Assembly (NCBI RefSeq): GCF_900099605.1
Contig: NZ_FNDK01000006.1
Span: 1-64,000 of the forward strand
Source of the DNA: Alteribacillus persepolensis
GTDB lineage: Bacteria > Bacillota > Bacilli > Bacillales > Marinococcaceae
Length of the DNA stretch: 64,000 nucleotides
Direction of reading: 5' to 3'
Shown here: piece after piece, positions 18,323 to 27,779 of the stretch
Layout: every line of letters begins with the position of its first letter
Numbering within the stretch: the stretch's first letter is position 1
The notes under the pieces: model-generated
The model's database searches: none
What the model was told of the DNA's origin: nothing
Seen by the model: only the letters and a program-made list of their open reading frames with translations
Translations under genes and position numbers: made by a program

Positions 18323-18350
18323 AAAACCTTGTTTCTTAACAAGGTTTTTC
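18322..18350. terminator. Bidirectional terminator between comEC and yqzM
   Basis: AAAAACCTTGTT pairs with AACAAGGTTTTT across a short loop. T-runs follow on both strands, serving comEC (plus) and yqzM (minus). Confidence 0.85.
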
Positions 18351-18392
18351 CATAGACGACAGAGCATCATTTTAACATGTTTTAACTGTGAT

Positions 18393-18484
18393 GAGCGCCC
18401 AGCCGTTCAGATTTCTTTACTTTTCTTTTAGGTAAACTGTCCTGTCTAAGCGTTCGAATCTTTCACGGCTGGCTGTGCGCTTTT
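18393..18484. repeat. Imperfect inverted-repeat element between comEC and yqzM
   Basis: GAGCGCCCAGCCGTTCAGATT at one end is roughly complementary to AATCTTTCACGGCTGGCTGTGCGC at the other, with about 40 bases between. No ORF is credible. It could be a small MITE-like remnant or a structured RNA. Confidence 0.45.
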
Positions 18485-18494
18485 CATACACGTT

Positions 18495-18632
18495 TTAGAA
18501 CTTGCTTGCTACGTCTACGACGGTTGCAATGATAAAAATCAGCGAAAAGAATACAAAGGAATAAATAAAAGCAACGACGGAATCGTTAAAATCATTCCGT
18601 TTGCTTTGTACGTCCTTTTCAAATTCGTTCAT
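18495..18632 (-). CDS. yqzM: YqzM family small membrane protein
   Basis: A 45-residue protein. MNEFEKDVQSKRND matches B. subtilis YqzM almost exactly; one membrane helix follows (VVAFIYSFVFFSLIFIIATVV). Function unknown. Two adjacent ATGs exist; the second lies eight bases from GGAGG. Its place next to comEC and holA is conserved. Confidence 0.9.
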   Translation of the reverse strand: MNEFEKDVQSKRNDFNDSVVAFIYSFVFFSLIFIIATVVDVASKF

Positions 18633-18813
18633 CATGAACCCCTCCTTGACAGTGCACTCTTTTCCTAGTATAAGACAAGGTTCTGCAAAAATCCATATCG
18701 ATGCTGAATTTATGTTGCTTCTTAAAGAAAGGAGGAGATTGGCCCTGCTGTAAAGAGTTGTCACCTATAAGCGCGGCATACATAGGATAACCTAAAAGAG
18801 AGAAAATGAACAT

Positions 18814-18891
18814 CGTTGATGGAAAGGGTTCCTAGGCCTTTTTATCAACGTTTATCATAAATGGAAAGTGTCCTGGCGGCACTTTCCTTTT
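18814..18891 (+). other. Tandem hairpins in the holA upstream region
   Basis: Hairpin 1 has a 14-bp stem with two G-U pairs (18814-18827 with 18837-18850). Hairpin 2 pairs GGAAAGTG (18863-18870) with CACTTTCC (18880-18887) and is followed by TTTT, a typical intrinsic terminator. There is no coding gene between yqzM (ending its upstream side near 18635) and holA for them to terminate. They may end a small RNA or attenuate holA. The rest of 18636-18969 shows no credible gene. Confidence 0.55.
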
Positions 18892-18969
18892 CCAATATCC
18901 GATGTTTGTTTGCTAATTATGGTATGATAGAGGTGAAAATATCACCTGGCCATAATGGAGTGCTATCGT

Positions 18970-20019
18970 ATGGATTATTTAGAACTAACACAACAACTGC
19001 AAAAAGGAAATGTAGAGCCTTTATATTTATTATACGGCAAAGAAGAGTTTTTCATCAAAAATATTACGGAAAAAATTGTATCTGCTGTTTTGACAGAGGA
19101 AGAGCGAGATTTTAACTATTCGGTGTATGACATGAAAGAAACTCCTGTTGAAATGGTTGTAGAAGAAGGAGAAACACTGCCTTTCTTTGGTGAAAAGCGA
19201 GTCATCTTAATGAAAAATAGTTATTTTCTTACCGGGGTGAAAGATAAAGATAAAATTGAACATCATTTACCCTCTTTTGAAAAATATATAGAGAAGCCGG
19301 CAAATGAAACGGTTATCATTGTCACGGTATCTCAAGATAAACTCGATGAGCGGAAAAAAGTTGTCAAGAAATTAAAAAAACAAGGCATCGTTCTCGAAGC
19401 TTCTCCCTACGATGAGCGCAAAGTACACCAATGGATGGATACATATTTGCACGAAAAAGAGATGGAGATGACTAAAGACGCCAAAGAGTTAATGGTGCAC
19501 CGAGCGGGAAAAGATATGATGATGCTTGCTTCGGAAATGGATAAATTATCTTTATATGTGACAAACAGCAATCAAATCACCGGAGAAGCAGTTGATAAAC
19601 TTGTGTCTCGAACGTTAGAAGATAACGTGTTTGAATTGGTTGACTGCGTGGTGCGGGGACGGACAGAGCATGCACTTAGTATTTATTTTGATTTAATGAA
19701 ACAAAACGAAGAACCTATTAAGCTGCTGGTTCTTTTAGCCAGGCAGTTCCGCCTGATTATGCATGTGCAGCAGCTAAAAAAGCGTGGATATACACGCCAG
19801 AAAATTGCCTCCCAGCTAAAAGTACATCCGTTTGCTGTCAAAGTGGCAGAAGGCCAGATGAACGCTTTTACCAATCAAATGCTGGCAAGTATTTTAAAAG
19901 AGTTAGCGCAAGCAGACTATGAAGTCAAAACTGGGAAAATGGATAAGTCGCTTCGAGTAGAAATGGCAATTACAAAAATAGCCGCATTTTATACAGATAT
20001 ACAAAAAACGACTCGTTAA
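18970..20019 (+). CDS. holA: DNA polymerase III subunit delta
   Basis: This 349-residue protein is the clamp-loader delta subunit, which opens the beta sliding clamp. PLYLLYGKEEFFI at the N-terminus, LPFFGEKRVILMKN and GKDMMMLASEMDKLSLYV are family landmarks, and the C-terminal collar helices end in LRVEMAITKIA. The ATG at 18970 has GGAG upstream; a longer frame from 18955 adds five residues without support. Its stop codon lies in the loop of the terminator. Confidence 0.94.
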   Translation: MDYLELTQQLQKGNVEPLYLLYGKEEFFIKNITEKIVSAVLTEEERDFNYSVYDMKETPVEMVVEEGETLPFFGEKRVILMKNSYFLTGVKDKDKIEHHLPSFEKYIEKPANETVIIVTVSQDKLDERKKVVKKLKKQGIVLEASPYDERKVHQWMDTYLHEKEMEMTKDAKELMVHRAGKDMMMLASEMDKLSLYVTNSNQITGEAVDKLVSRTLEDNVFELVDCVVRGRTEHALSIYFDLMKQNEEPIKLLVLLARQFRLIMHVQQLKKRGYTRQKIASQLKVHPFAVKVAEGQMNAFTNQMLASILKELAQADYEVKTGKMDKSLRVEMAITKIAAFYTDIQKTTR

Positions 20020-20034
20020 GGAGTCGTTTTGTTT
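20005..20034. terminator. Bidirectional terminator between holA and rpsT
   Basis: A 10-bp perfect stem AAAACGACTC/GAGTCGTTTT has a six-base loop containing the holA stop codon TAA. T-rich tracts on both strands allow use by both convergent genes. Confidence 0.9.
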
Positions 20035-20036
20035 CG

Positions 20037-20303
20037 TTATTGGGCAATGTCATTTAAGCGCTGCTGCATATCAGATTTTACACGAGCTGCCGTGTTTTTA
20101 TGAATCATGTTTTTGCCAGCAGCCTTATCTACTTTTTTAACTGCTAATTGAAAGAGTTCTTTAGCACCTTCAACGTCTTTGTTGTCAGCTTTTTTGTTGA
20201 ACTCTTTAATAGCAGAACGCATCGCAGTTTTAAATGCTTGCTGCTTTTCGCGTTGAGTTTCATTTATAAGTACGCGTTTCTTTGCAGATTTAATATTTGG
20301 CAT
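20037..20303 (-). CDS. rpsT: 30S ribosomal protein S20
   Basis: An 88-residue basic protein that binds 16S rRNA. MPNIKSAKKRVLINETQREKQ and KNMIHKNTAARVKSDM are diagnostic. The ATG at 20303 follows AAGGAGGTG. An inverted repeat AGTTCAC...GTGAACT (about 20323-20355) in its leader may be a regulatory hairpin; autoregulation of S20 is known in other bacteria but not shown here. Confidence 0.97.
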   Translation of the reverse strand: MPNIKSAKKRVLINETQREKQQAFKTAMRSAIKEFNKKADNKDVEGAKELFQLAVKKVDKAAGKNMIHKNTAARVKSDMQQRLNDIAQ

Positions 20304-20395
20304 GTCTGTCACCTCCTTATCGAGTTCACGCTGTCCTGTCTAAGCAATGTGAACTAAACAGGATTCTAACAAAAAACAGGTAACCGTGCAAGATA

Positions 20396-20425
20396 AGAAT
20401 AATTTATGTGCACTGATTCATAATA
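20396..20425 (+). promoter_or_regulatory. Candidate sigma-G/sigma-F promoter of gpr
   Basis: AGAATA (20396-20401), a 17-bp spacer and CATAATA (20419-20425) lie 43 bases upstream of gpr. This resembles the forespore consensus TGAATA-N17-CATACTA, and gpr is forespore-expressed in B. subtilis. Confidence 0.55.
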
Positions 20426-20468
20426 ACATTAAAATCACCTTTGATGTTTGAAGAAAGCAGGTGGATAT

Positions 20469-21581
20469 ATGAAAGAAGAATTAGATTTGTCCCCTTTTTC
20501 AGTGCGCACTGATTTAGCGATAGAGGAGAAAGAGTTACTAGAGGAAAAAGAACTGCAAGGACAGGCGAAAAAAACAGAAAATGGCATTTGGATACAAGAA
20601 AAAGAAGAAGATGATGTGAAAATTACCCGTGTAAAAATCAAAGAAAAAGGCGCAGAACAAACAGGAAAAAAACCCGGAGAATATTTAACATTTGAAGCAC
20701 AAGGAATTAGAAAACAGGATACAGAATTGCAAAAACACTTAGAAGGTCTTTTTGCTCGTGAATTTTCCGCTTTTTTAGAGCAGCTGAATATTGCAAAAGA
20801 TGCCTCTTGTCTTGTCACAGGGCTTGGCAATTGGAATGTAACGCCTGATGCATTAGGGCCAATGGTCGTTGATAAATTAGTCATTACAAGACATTTGTTC
20901 AAAGAAGCACCGGAACATGTTGAGGAAGGTTTTCGTCCTGTCAGTGCGTTTGCTCCTGGCGTGATGGGAATGACGGGAGTAGAGACGAGTGATATTATTT
21001 CCGCTGTCATTGATCAAACGAAACCAGATTTTGTGCTAGCAATTGATGCATTAGCTTCACGGTCTATTGAACGAGTCAATACAACGATTCAAATTTCAGA
21101 TACAGGGATTCATCCAGGTTCTGGGGTTGGGAATAAACGGAAAGAACTCAGCATGGACACACTTGGTATTCCAGTGATTGCGATTGGTATTCCAACGGTC
21201 GTTGATGCGGTATCTATTACTAGCGATACCATTGACTTCATTTTAAAGCATCTGGGAAAAGAAATGAAAAGCGAAGACTCCGCGGGGCGTGCCCTGACAC
21301 CTGCTGGAATGACATTTGGAGAGAAAAAGGAATTAACGGAAGAAGATATGCCAGATGAAGAGAAACGAAAAGCGATGCTTGGTATGGTTGGCGGCCTGGA
21401 GGAAAGAGAAAAGCGTCAGCTGATTCAAGAAGTGCTTGCACCTTTAGGACATAACTTAATGGTTACTCCTAAAGAAGTGGATGTGTTTATGAAAGATATG
21501 GCAAATGTGGTTGCAGAGGGGCTCAATGCAGCATTGCATGAAAGCATTTCACAAAACAGCACAGGGACCTATACGAAATAA
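20469..21581 (+). CDS. gpr: Germination protease GPR
   Basis: A 370-residue spore protease that degrades small acid-soluble proteins at germination. It is made as a zymogen: the N-terminus [13 protein letters not shown] contains the autoprocessing site, cut between D and L in related proteins. [26 protein letters not shown] and AIDALASRS are conserved core blocks with the aspartates needed for activity. The ATG at 20469, behind AGGTGG, gives the normal N-terminus; a TTG seven codons upstream is not needed. Forespore-type promoter upstream. Confidence 0.95.
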   Translation: MKEELDLSPFSVRTDLAIEEKELLEEKELQGQAKKTENGIWIQEKEEDDVKITRVKIKEKGAEQTGKKPGEYLTFEAQGIRKQDTELQKHLEGLFAREFSAFLEQLNIAKDASCLVTGLGNWNVTPDALGPMVVDKLVITRHLFKEAPEHVEEGFRPVSAFAPGVMGMTGVETSDIISAVIDQTKPDFVLAIDALASRSIERVNTTIQISDTGIHPGSGVGNKRKELSMDTLGIPVIAIGIPTVVDAVSITSDTIDFILKHLGKEMKSEDSAGRALTPAGMTFGEKKELTEEDMPDEEKRKAMLGMVGGLEEREKRQLIQEVLAPLGHNLMVTPKEVDVFMKDMANVVAEGLNAALHESISQNSTGTYTK

Positions 21582-21588
21582 CTATTTT

Positions 21589-21623
21589 CCGTCTGCAAAG
21601 CAAGTTTTGCAGGCGGATTTTTG
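21589..21623 (+). terminator. Terminator of gpr
   Basis: An 11-bp stem CCGTCTGCAAA/TTTGCAGGCGG (one G-T pair) followed by ATTTTTGTG. Confidence 0.85.
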
Positions 21624-21692
21624 TGTCTTCCTTGTATCAAGGTTCTAATCTAGCAGGTTCTGTTCATAGATTGGAGCAAGGAGGAAGAGACA

Positions 21693-22853
21693 ATGACCTA
21701 TCACGTAAAAAAGAAAAAAACAACTCAAAACCGGTTGAGCATTAAGCAAATAGCAGCAGTTGGGCTGAGCGGCTATTTGTTTATTATGTTTTTCATTGCC
21801 GTCCTTACTTCCGTTGAACACGATCGGTATTTCTCTTCTCGGAACTTGCATACGTGGAGTACGCAAATACAGCATGAATGGCTGACATCCTTTTTTGTAT
21901 ATGAAAATCGACATTATTTGAGTGCTGAAGATATCAACAATCCTCCCGCTTTATCTCAGGTGATATTTGAATTTGCCACGAGGCTGGATATGCAGGATCC
22001 AAGAACATTATTAGGCAGAGAACTGCCCGGTTTTGCTTCTTTTGATGGAAAAATTGTCGTTGCAGGTGACGGCACAGATTTTACGAACATGCCTGTAGAG
22101 TCGGCGCCGCCGATGGAAGTTTTAATGGAAGAAAGAGAAGCAACATCGAAACGATTAGAACTGGCAGAAGAGGATGAAAGAAATCAAGAGCAGCAGACAA
22201 CAGGACAGGCCCCTGTCGCCCATATTATTCATTCTCACAGCAGAGAATCATACTTACCCGAATTAAAAGACGGTACAACGGTTGCTTTTCACCCTGAAGT
22301 GAATATCACACTTGTCGGTGACCGGCTTGGACAAAAGCTGGAAGAACACGGGATCAGCACAAAAGTGGATAAGACGGATATTGAGCAAAAACTGCACGAA
22401 AATGGCTGGGATTTTCCAAGGTCTTACGATGTATCACGTGAAGTCTTACAAGACGCGATGGCAGAACATGAACAGCTGGAACTGTTTTTTGATTTGCATC
22501 GTGATTCGCAAACACGTGACATAACTACTGTTACAATCAATGGGGAAACAATGGCGCGAACAATGTTTGTGATTGGAGAAAACAACCCACATTATGAAAA
22601 AAATTTAGAGATGGCAACAGACATGCACAATAGATTAGAAGAAAGTTATCCGGGACTAAGCCGCGGTGTTATTACAAAAGGAGGCGGCGGAGCGAACGGA
22701 CGTTACAATCAAGATTTGTCGGAAAAGTCTGTGCTTATTGAAATGGGCGGTATTGAAAATAACTTAGAGGAAGCCTACAGAACGGCTGATATTTTAGCGG
22801 AAGTAATTAGTGAACAATATTTTGATGCGCAATCGGTAGAGGGAGGAGAATAA
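21693..22853 (+). CDS. spoIIP: Stage II sporulation protein P (SpoIIP)
   Basis: A 386-residue membrane-anchored peptidoglycan hydrolase (amidase and endopeptidase) that works with SpoIID and SpoIIM to drive engulfment. One N-terminal helix (IAAVGLSGYLFIMFFIAVLTS) is followed by a variable linker and the catalytic domain, with HIIHSHSRESYLP, LFFDLHRDS and SVLIEMGGIENN supplying zinc ligands and the glutamate. It lies immediately after gpr and two bases before yqxA, as in B. subtilis. Confidence 0.96.
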   Translation: MTYHVKKKKTTQNRLSIKQIAAVGLSGYLFIMFFIAVLTSVEHDRYFSSRNLHTWSTQIQHEWLTSFFVYENRHYLSAEDINNPPALSQVIFEFATRLDMQDPRTLLGRELPGFASFDGKIVVAGDGTDFTNMPVESAPPMEVLMEEREATSKRLELAEEDERNQEQQTTGQAPVAHIIHSHSRESYLPELKDGTTVAFHPEVNITLVGDRLGQKLEEHGISTKVDKTDIEQKLHENGWDFPRSYDVSREVLQDAMAEHEQLELFFDLHRDSQTRDITTVTINGETMARTMFVIGENNPHYEKNLEMATDMHNRLEESYPGLSRGVITKGGGGANGRYNQDLSEKSVLIEMGGIENNLEEAYRTADILAEVISEQYFDAQSVEGGE

Positions 22854-22854
22854 A

Positions 22855-23142
22855 GTGAAAGGTATTTCTTTAATGCTTGCAGCCGGAGTGTTGTTTTTAT
22901 CAGGAATCATTACCGGATATCATTATGCACACACTCATTGGATGGAGGATGAACCGACAACAGCCGCTGTGACAGAACAAGAGCCCTCTAAAAAGAAAGA
23001 GCAGCCAGGCGCAAACGAGAAGAAGCTTTCTGAAGATCTGCTGGAAAAACAAGAGCGTTTGCAAGAAAAAGGGGCAGATAATTTATTTTCGAGCATTGGC
23101 CAATCCTTTGATATTTTTCATCCGAGTGACAGTGTCCAATAA
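22855..23142 (+). CDS. yqxA: YqxA, DUF3679 membrane protein
   Basis: A 95-residue protein with one N-terminal helix (LMLAAGVLFLSGIITGYHY) and a charged, glutamate-rich tail. Identified mainly by place between spoIIP and lepA and by overall form; function unknown. GTG start, two bases after spoIIP, behind AGGGAGGAG. Confidence 0.8.
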   Translation: MKGISLMLAAGVLFLSGIITGYHYAHTHWMEDEPTTAAVTEQEPSKKKEQPGANEKKLSEDLLEKQERLQEKGADNLFSSIGQSFDIFHPSDSVQ

Positions 23143-23169
23143 ATATAGAAACAGCTGACAGAGTAATGA

Positions 23170-23198
23170 TTGAATAACTTCTTGACGATTGATATAAT
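23170..23198 (+). promoter_or_regulatory. Sigma-A promoter upstream of lepA
   Basis: TTGAAT (23170-23175), a 17-bp spacer and a perfect TATAAT (23193-23198). Transcription would begin near 23205, leaving a leader of ~175 nt before lepA. Confidence 0.65.
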
Positions 23199-23379
23199 GT
23201 ACAGCAGTGTATGAGTGCGGAAGATGGCAGCAGTTTATGCTGCTTTATACTGTTTTGAACCAAAGATTGTGCGCATGATAAACAAGATAGTAGGCAGGGG
23301 GAACGGCGAGTCCTCTTACTATATTGTTGGCTGCAACCGTTCAAATGCTTGCGCGTTTCTTAATAGGAGTGAATATAGA

Positions 23380-25206
23380 GTGAATAACAAGGAAAGAAAA
23401 GAACGACAAACGAACATTCGAAATTTCTCTATCATTGCCCATATTGACCATGGCAAATCAACACTAGCAGACCGAATACTCGAATCTACCAGTGCTTTAA
23501 CGCAAAGAGAAATGAAAGACCAAATGCTGGATGCTATGGATTTAGAAAGAGAAAGAGGAATCACGATTAAGCTGAATTCTGTGCAGCTAAAGCATAAGCA
23601 CAGCGATGGTGACGAATACATTTTTCATTTAATTGACACACCGGGGCATGTCGATTTCTCCTATGAAGTATCAAGGAGTTTAGCAGCATGCGAAGGGGCG
23701 CTGCTCATTGTTGATGCTGCACAAGGCATTGAAGCACAGACGCTTGCAAACGTCTACTTGGCATTGGACAATGACTTAGAAATCATTCCGGTCATTAATA
23801 AAATTGACCTTCCGAGTGCAGAGCCGGAACGTGTTAAGCAGGAAATTGAAGATGTGATAGGTTTAGATGCTTCCGAGGCGATTTATGCATCAGCAAAAAG
23901 CGGTATTGGAACAGAAGAAATACTAAACCAGATTGTAGAAAAGATACCGGCACCAAATGGTGACCCGGATGCTCCGCTGCAAGCCCTTATCTTTGACTCG
24001 CTGTACGATACATATCGAGGGGTTATTGCCTACATTAGAGTAAAGGAAGGCACAATTAAACCGGGACAGAAAATCAAAATGATGGCAACGGGAAAAGAGT
24101 TTGAAGTCTCAGAAGTTGGGGTATTTACGCCAAAGCCTGTTGCTTGTGATGAACTGACAGTTGGAGATGTTGGCTTTTTAACAGCATCTATTAAAAATGT
24201 TAGTGATTCGCGCGTAGGGGATACAATTACCAGTGCGAAAAATCCAGCTGAGCATCCGCTGCCTGGTTATAAAAAGATGAACCCAATGGTCTTTTGCGGC
24301 ATGTTCCCAGTGGATGCTAATGATTATAATTCGCTGCGCGATGCCTTAGAAAGACTGGAGTTAAATGACAGCTCTTTGCAGTATGAAGCGGAGACATCTC
24401 AAGCGTTAGGATTCGGTTTTCGCTGTGGGTTTTTAGGGCTTCTTCATATGGAAATATTGCAGGAAAGAATCGAACGTGAGTATGGCATTGAACTTATTAC
24501 GACAGCGCCAAGTGTTGTCTATAATGTGTATTTAACCGATGATGAGGTATTAGAGATTGACAACCCGTCTAATATGCCGAATCCGCAAAAAGTAGCCTCT
24601 GTAGAAGAACCATTTGTAAAGGCAACGGTAATGGTGCCAAACGATTTTGTCGGTGCGATTATGGAATTGTGCCAGAAAAAGCGCGGTGAGTTTGTCGATA
24701 TGCAGTACATGGATGAAAACCGCGTGAATATCGTGTATAACCTGCCATTAACGGAAATTGTTTATGATTTCTTTGATCAACTGAAATCTAATACAAAAGG
24801 CTACGCTTCGTTTGACTATGAATTTATTGGATATAAAGAGTCTAATTTGGTGAAAATGGACATTTTGTTAAATGGAGAATCGGTAGATGCGCTGTCGGTC
24901 ATTGTCCACAGGGAATCGGCTTATGAACGCGGCAAAGCTATCGTGGAAAAGTTAAAAGATTTAATTCCGCGGCAGCAGTTTGAAGTGCCAGTGCAAGCAA
25001 GTATTGGACAAAAAATTATCGCTCGTTCTACCATTAAAGCAATCCGCAAAAACGTCTTGTCTAAATGTTACGGCGGCGACATTACACGTAAAAGAAAGCT
25101 GTTAGAAAAACAAAAAGAAGGAAAAAAGCGGATGAAGAGCGTCGGGAAAGTAGACATCCCCCAAGAAGCATTTATGTCTGTTCTGCGAATGGACAATGAT
25201 GACTGA
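23380..25206 (+). CDS. lepA: Elongation factor 4 (LepA)
   Basis: A 608-residue translational GTPase that acts on stalled ribosomes or in initiation and assembly. GTPase motifs: AHIDHGKST (G1), DTPGHVDF (G3), INKIDLPSA (G4), then ASAKSGIG (G5). The EF4-specific C-terminal domain ends with [23 protein letters not shown]. The reading frame stays open back to 23215, but the GTG at 23380 preceded by AGGAG gives the expected N-terminus. Confidence 0.96.
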   Translation: MNNKERKERQTNIRNFSIIAHIDHGKSTLADRILESTSALTQREMKDQMLDAMDLERERGITIKLNSVQLKHKHSDGDEYIFHLIDTPGHVDFSYEVSRSLAACEGALLIVDAAQGIEAQTLANVYLALDNDLEIIPVINKIDLPSAEPERVKQEIEDVIGLDASEAIYASAKSGIGTEEILNQIVEKIPAPNGDPDAPLQALIFDSLYDTYRGVIAYIRVKEGTIKPGQKIKMMATGKEFEVSEVGVFTPKPVACDELTVGDVGFLTASIKNVSDSRVGDTITSAKNPAEHPLPGYKKMNPMVFCGMFPVDANDYNSLRDALERLELNDSSLQYEAETSQALGFGFRCGFLGLLHMEILQERIEREYGIELITTAPSVVYNVYLTDDEVLEIDNPSNMPNPQKVASVEEPFVKATVMVPNDFVGAIMELCQKKRGEFVDMQYMDENRVNIVYNLPLTEIVYDFFDQLKSNTKGYASFDYEFIGYKESNLVKMDILLNGESVDALSVIVHRESAYERGKAIVEKLKDLIPRQQFEVPVQASIGQKIIARSTIKAIRKNVLSKCYGGDITRKRKLLEKQKEGKKRMKSVGKVDIPQEAFMSVLRMDNDD

Positions 25207-25215
25207 TTGTTTTGA

Positions 25216-25291
25216 AGAGGTTGTCCCAGCGACAAAGAGAGTCCTTTGCTTCGGCGACAGGTCTCTCTGTTTTGGGGGAACCTCTCTTTTT
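25216..25291 (+). terminator. Branched terminator after lepA
   Basis: An outer stem AGAGGTTGTCCC against GGGGAACCTCT encloses an inner stem AGAGAGTCC/GGTCTCTCT-like pair; CTTTTTG follows. It separates lepA from hemW. Confidence 0.7.
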
Positions 25292-25327
25292 GTTCTTTCT
25301 GCCATTTTTAACGAAGTAGGTGATGAC

Positions 25328-26464
25328 ATGGCTCCAACAGCAATGTATGTTCATATTCCATTTTGTAAACAAATATGTTATTACTGTGATTTTAATAAGT
25401 TTTATATAGATAACCAACCGGTCACAGAGTATGTTCAAGCGTTAAAACAAGAAATGACCTATGCTTTTCAGGATAAAGTACTGCCTCTTTCCTCTATATA
25501 TATTGGAGGAGGAACACCTACAGCGCTGTCTATCGAAGACTTGGAGACGGTTCTTACTGATATTCACGAAAACACGCGTCTTGATAAGGGCGGGGAATTC
25601 ACCGTAGAAGTAAATCCCGGTGAAGCAGATGCAGATAAATTGCTGATGATGAAAAAATTGGGCGTGAACCGATTAAGTATTGGCGTGCAGGCTTTTCAAA
25701 ACAGCTTATTAAGCAAGATCGGCCGAACCCACTCGGCAGAAGAAGCACAAGAGACAATTGCATTAGCAAAAAAAGCCGGTTTTGAAAACATCTCTATCGA
25801 TTTGATGTTTGGCCTGCCGGGTCAAACGATGGAGATGTGGGAAGAAACCATTCAAACGATGCTTGCGTTGGATATTCCTCATGTGTCTGCATACTCACTA
25901 AAAATTGAAGAGAAAACGATGTTTTATAATTGGTATCGGCAAGGGGCGCTAGAGCCAATGCCAGAAGATGAAGAAGCGCAAATGTATGAAAAGCTCACTT
26001 CTTTGCTTTTTGATGCCGGTTATGATGCTTATGAAATCAGCAATTTTGCTAAAAAAGGCTACGAAAGCCAGCACAATCAAGTCTATTGGAAAAATGAAGA
26101 GTATTTTGGATTTGGTGCAGGGGCTCATGGTTACCTTGATGGTGAACGTTACATGAATACCGCTCCGTTAAACCATTATATAAAAGCAGTGCAGCATGAA
26201 AAAACAGCAGTGAAAGAGCGGCACAGTGTGTCATTGAAAGAAAAAATGGAAGAAGAAATGTTTATGGGACTGCGTATGAAAAAAGGAGTAGACGACAAAC
26301 GCTTTAAAGAAAAATACGGCTGTTCTTATTTGGAAGTGTTTGAGAACGCTGTACCCGCTTTAATCAAGCAAGGGCTCTTGATTAATACAGAAGGGTCTTT
26401 ACGTTTAACTGAAAAAGGACGTTTGCTTGGCAATGAGGTGTTTGAACAGTTTTTATTGGATTGA
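25328..26464 (+). CDS. hemW: Heme chaperone HemW (HemN-like radical SAM protein)
   Basis: A 378-residue radical SAM protein. The cluster motif is FCKQICYYCDFN (CxxxCxxC), where F rather than C follows, a feature of HemW rather than true coproporphyrinogen dehydrogenase. GGGTPTAL and VEVNPGE also fit. HemW binds heme and hands it to target proteins; older annotations call it oxygen-independent coproporphyrinogen oxidase. The ATG at 25328 gives the normal N-terminus; the frame is open for 44 more codons upstream through the lepA terminator. Confidence 0.92.
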   Translation: MAPTAMYVHIPFCKQICYYCDFNKFYIDNQPVTEYVQALKQEMTYAFQDKVLPLSSIYIGGGTPTALSIEDLETVLTDIHENTRLDKGGEFTVEVNPGEADADKLLMMKKLGVNRLSIGVQAFQNSLLSKIGRTHSAEEAQETIALAKKAGFENISIDLMFGLPGQTMEMWEETIQTMLALDIPHVSAYSLKIEEKTMFYNWYRQGALEPMPEDEEAQMYEKLTSLLFDAGYDAYEISNFAKKGYESQHNQVYWKNEEYFGFGAGAHGYLDGERYMNTAPLNHYIKAVQHEKTAVKERHSVSLKEKMEEEMFMGLRMKKGVDDKRFKEKYGCSYLEVFENAVPALIKQGLLINTEGSLRLTEKGRLLGNEVFEQFLLD

Positions 26465-26506
26465 AAAGGCAGATGGGAAAACGCATGAAAATATTGTGTT
26501 GGTGGA

Positions 26507-26535
26507 TTGACAAACGCGGTGCCGTTTGATAACTT
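26507..26535 (+). promoter_or_regulatory. Sigma-A promoter of the hrcA-dnaK operon
   Basis: A perfect TTGACA (26507-26512), a 17-bp spacer and TAACTT (26530-26535). It lies just upstream of CIRCE. Confidence 0.75.
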
Positions 26536-26545
26536 TACATTAGAT

Positions 26546-26572
26546 TTAGCACTCGTATTAAAAGAGTGCTAA
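26546..26572 (+). promoter_or_regulatory. CIRCE operator (HrcA binding site)
   Basis: A perfect inverted repeat TTAGCACTC-N9-GAGTGCTAA, 16 bases before the hrcA start. HrcA binds CIRCE at normal temperature and represses the chaperone operon; heat shock relieves this. Confidence 0.98.
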
Positions 26573-26588
26573 CAGAGGTGATGTTGGC

Positions 26589-27623
26589 ATGCTTACAGAC
26601 CGCCAATTGTTTATTTTACAAGCGATTATTGATAACTATATTCAGTCAGCGGAACCAATTGGTTCGAGAAGTATTTCTAAAAGCGAAGGCATAAGTTACA
26701 GCCCAGCTACGATTAGGAATGAAATGGCAGATTTGGAAGAACTCGGATACTTGGAAAAGCCGCATAGTTCCTCTGGAAGAATCCCATCAGAAAAAGGGTA
26801 TCGTCACTATGTTGACCATATGTTGTTACCTCACCGATTGTCGGAAAAAGAAATAAAAAATGTGAAGTCGCTTTTTGCAGAAAAAGTGATGGAGACAGAA
26901 GAGGTTGTGAAACAATCAGCAACCATTTTATCAAGTTTAACAAGTTATGCTTCGATTGTATTAGGACCAGAAATTTTTGAGTCTAAATTGAAGCAAATTC
27001 AAATTATACCGTTAAACATGCGCGCTGCTGTAGCTATTTTAGTGACGGATACGGGACATGTAGAAAATCATACAGTGACACTGCCGGAATCATTAGACGG
27101 CTCAGACCTTGAAAAGATTACCAACATACTAAACGACCGCTTAGAAGGAGTGCCGCTGTATAAACTGCAAGAAGAAATTTATAAAGAAGTGGCAGGTTTG
27201 CTGAAACGGCATGTGTCAAGCTTCCATGATGCCTTGCGCTTTACACTTGATACACTGCAAAAAAGTAAACACGAAAAAGTGTTTTATGGCGGAAAAACAA
27301 ACTTGCTGTCTCAGCCGGAGTTTAAAGACATTGATAAAGTAAAATCTATCTTTGAGCTGCTTGAGCAAGATGACACCGTTCATGATTTATTAAAGCCAGA
27401 TCAGGATGGACTTGTTATTAAAATCGGTCAGGAAAATGATTATGAAGCTTTTGAAGACTGCAGTATCATTTCAGCTGCATACACGTTTGATGGCAAGCCG
27501 GTTGGAACAGTTGGTATCGTTGGGCCAACAAGAATGGAGTACCCTCGAGTGATTGGTTTAATCCAACTTTTGTCAGACGGGTTATCGGACACATTGACTA
27601 ACTTGTATAACAACGGAAAGTAA
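26589..27623 (+). CDS. hrcA: Heat-inducible transcription repressor HrcA
   Basis: A 344-residue repressor of class I heat-shock genes. N-terminal winged helix (LTDRQLFILQAIIDNYI, then YSPATIRNEMADLEELGYLEKPHSSSGRIPSEKGYR) and C-terminal GAF-like dimerisation domain ending VGIVGPTRMEYPRVIGL. It binds the CIRCE element in its own promoter and depends on GroEL for activity. Confidence 0.97.
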   Translation: MLTDRQLFILQAIIDNYIQSAEPIGSRSISKSEGISYSPATIRNEMADLEELGYLEKPHSSSGRIPSEKGYRHYVDHMLLPHRLSEKEIKNVKSLFAEKVMETEEVVKQSATILSSLTSYASIVLGPEIFESKLKQIQIIPLNMRAAVAILVTDTGHVENHTVTLPESLDGSDLEKITNILNDRLEGVPLYKLQEEIYKEVAGLLKRHVSSFHDALRFTLDTLQKSKHEKVFYGGKTNLLSQPEFKDIDKVKSIFELLEQDDTVHDLLKPDQDGLVIKIGQENDYEAFEDCSIISAAYTFDGKPVGTVGIVGPTRMEYPRVIGLIQLLSDGLSDTLTNLYNNGK

Positions 27624-27779
27624 TGATAATATGTACATTTGGCAGCGGGAGAGGAGCTCACTCTCCTCTCTCTATGTCTTTATGCATATAAGGATGGCGA
27701 TGTATAAAATAAGGCGTTGTGCGTATCCTACCAATCGGTATAACAGAGGAAAACCAAGTAAACACAGGAGGTGAAAGGG

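Noticed and set aside
18437-20345. 15-base repeat CTGTCCTGTCTAAGC at 18437 and 20331
   Set aside because: A 15-mer match between two places is expected about once or twice by chance in 64 kb; flanks do not match.
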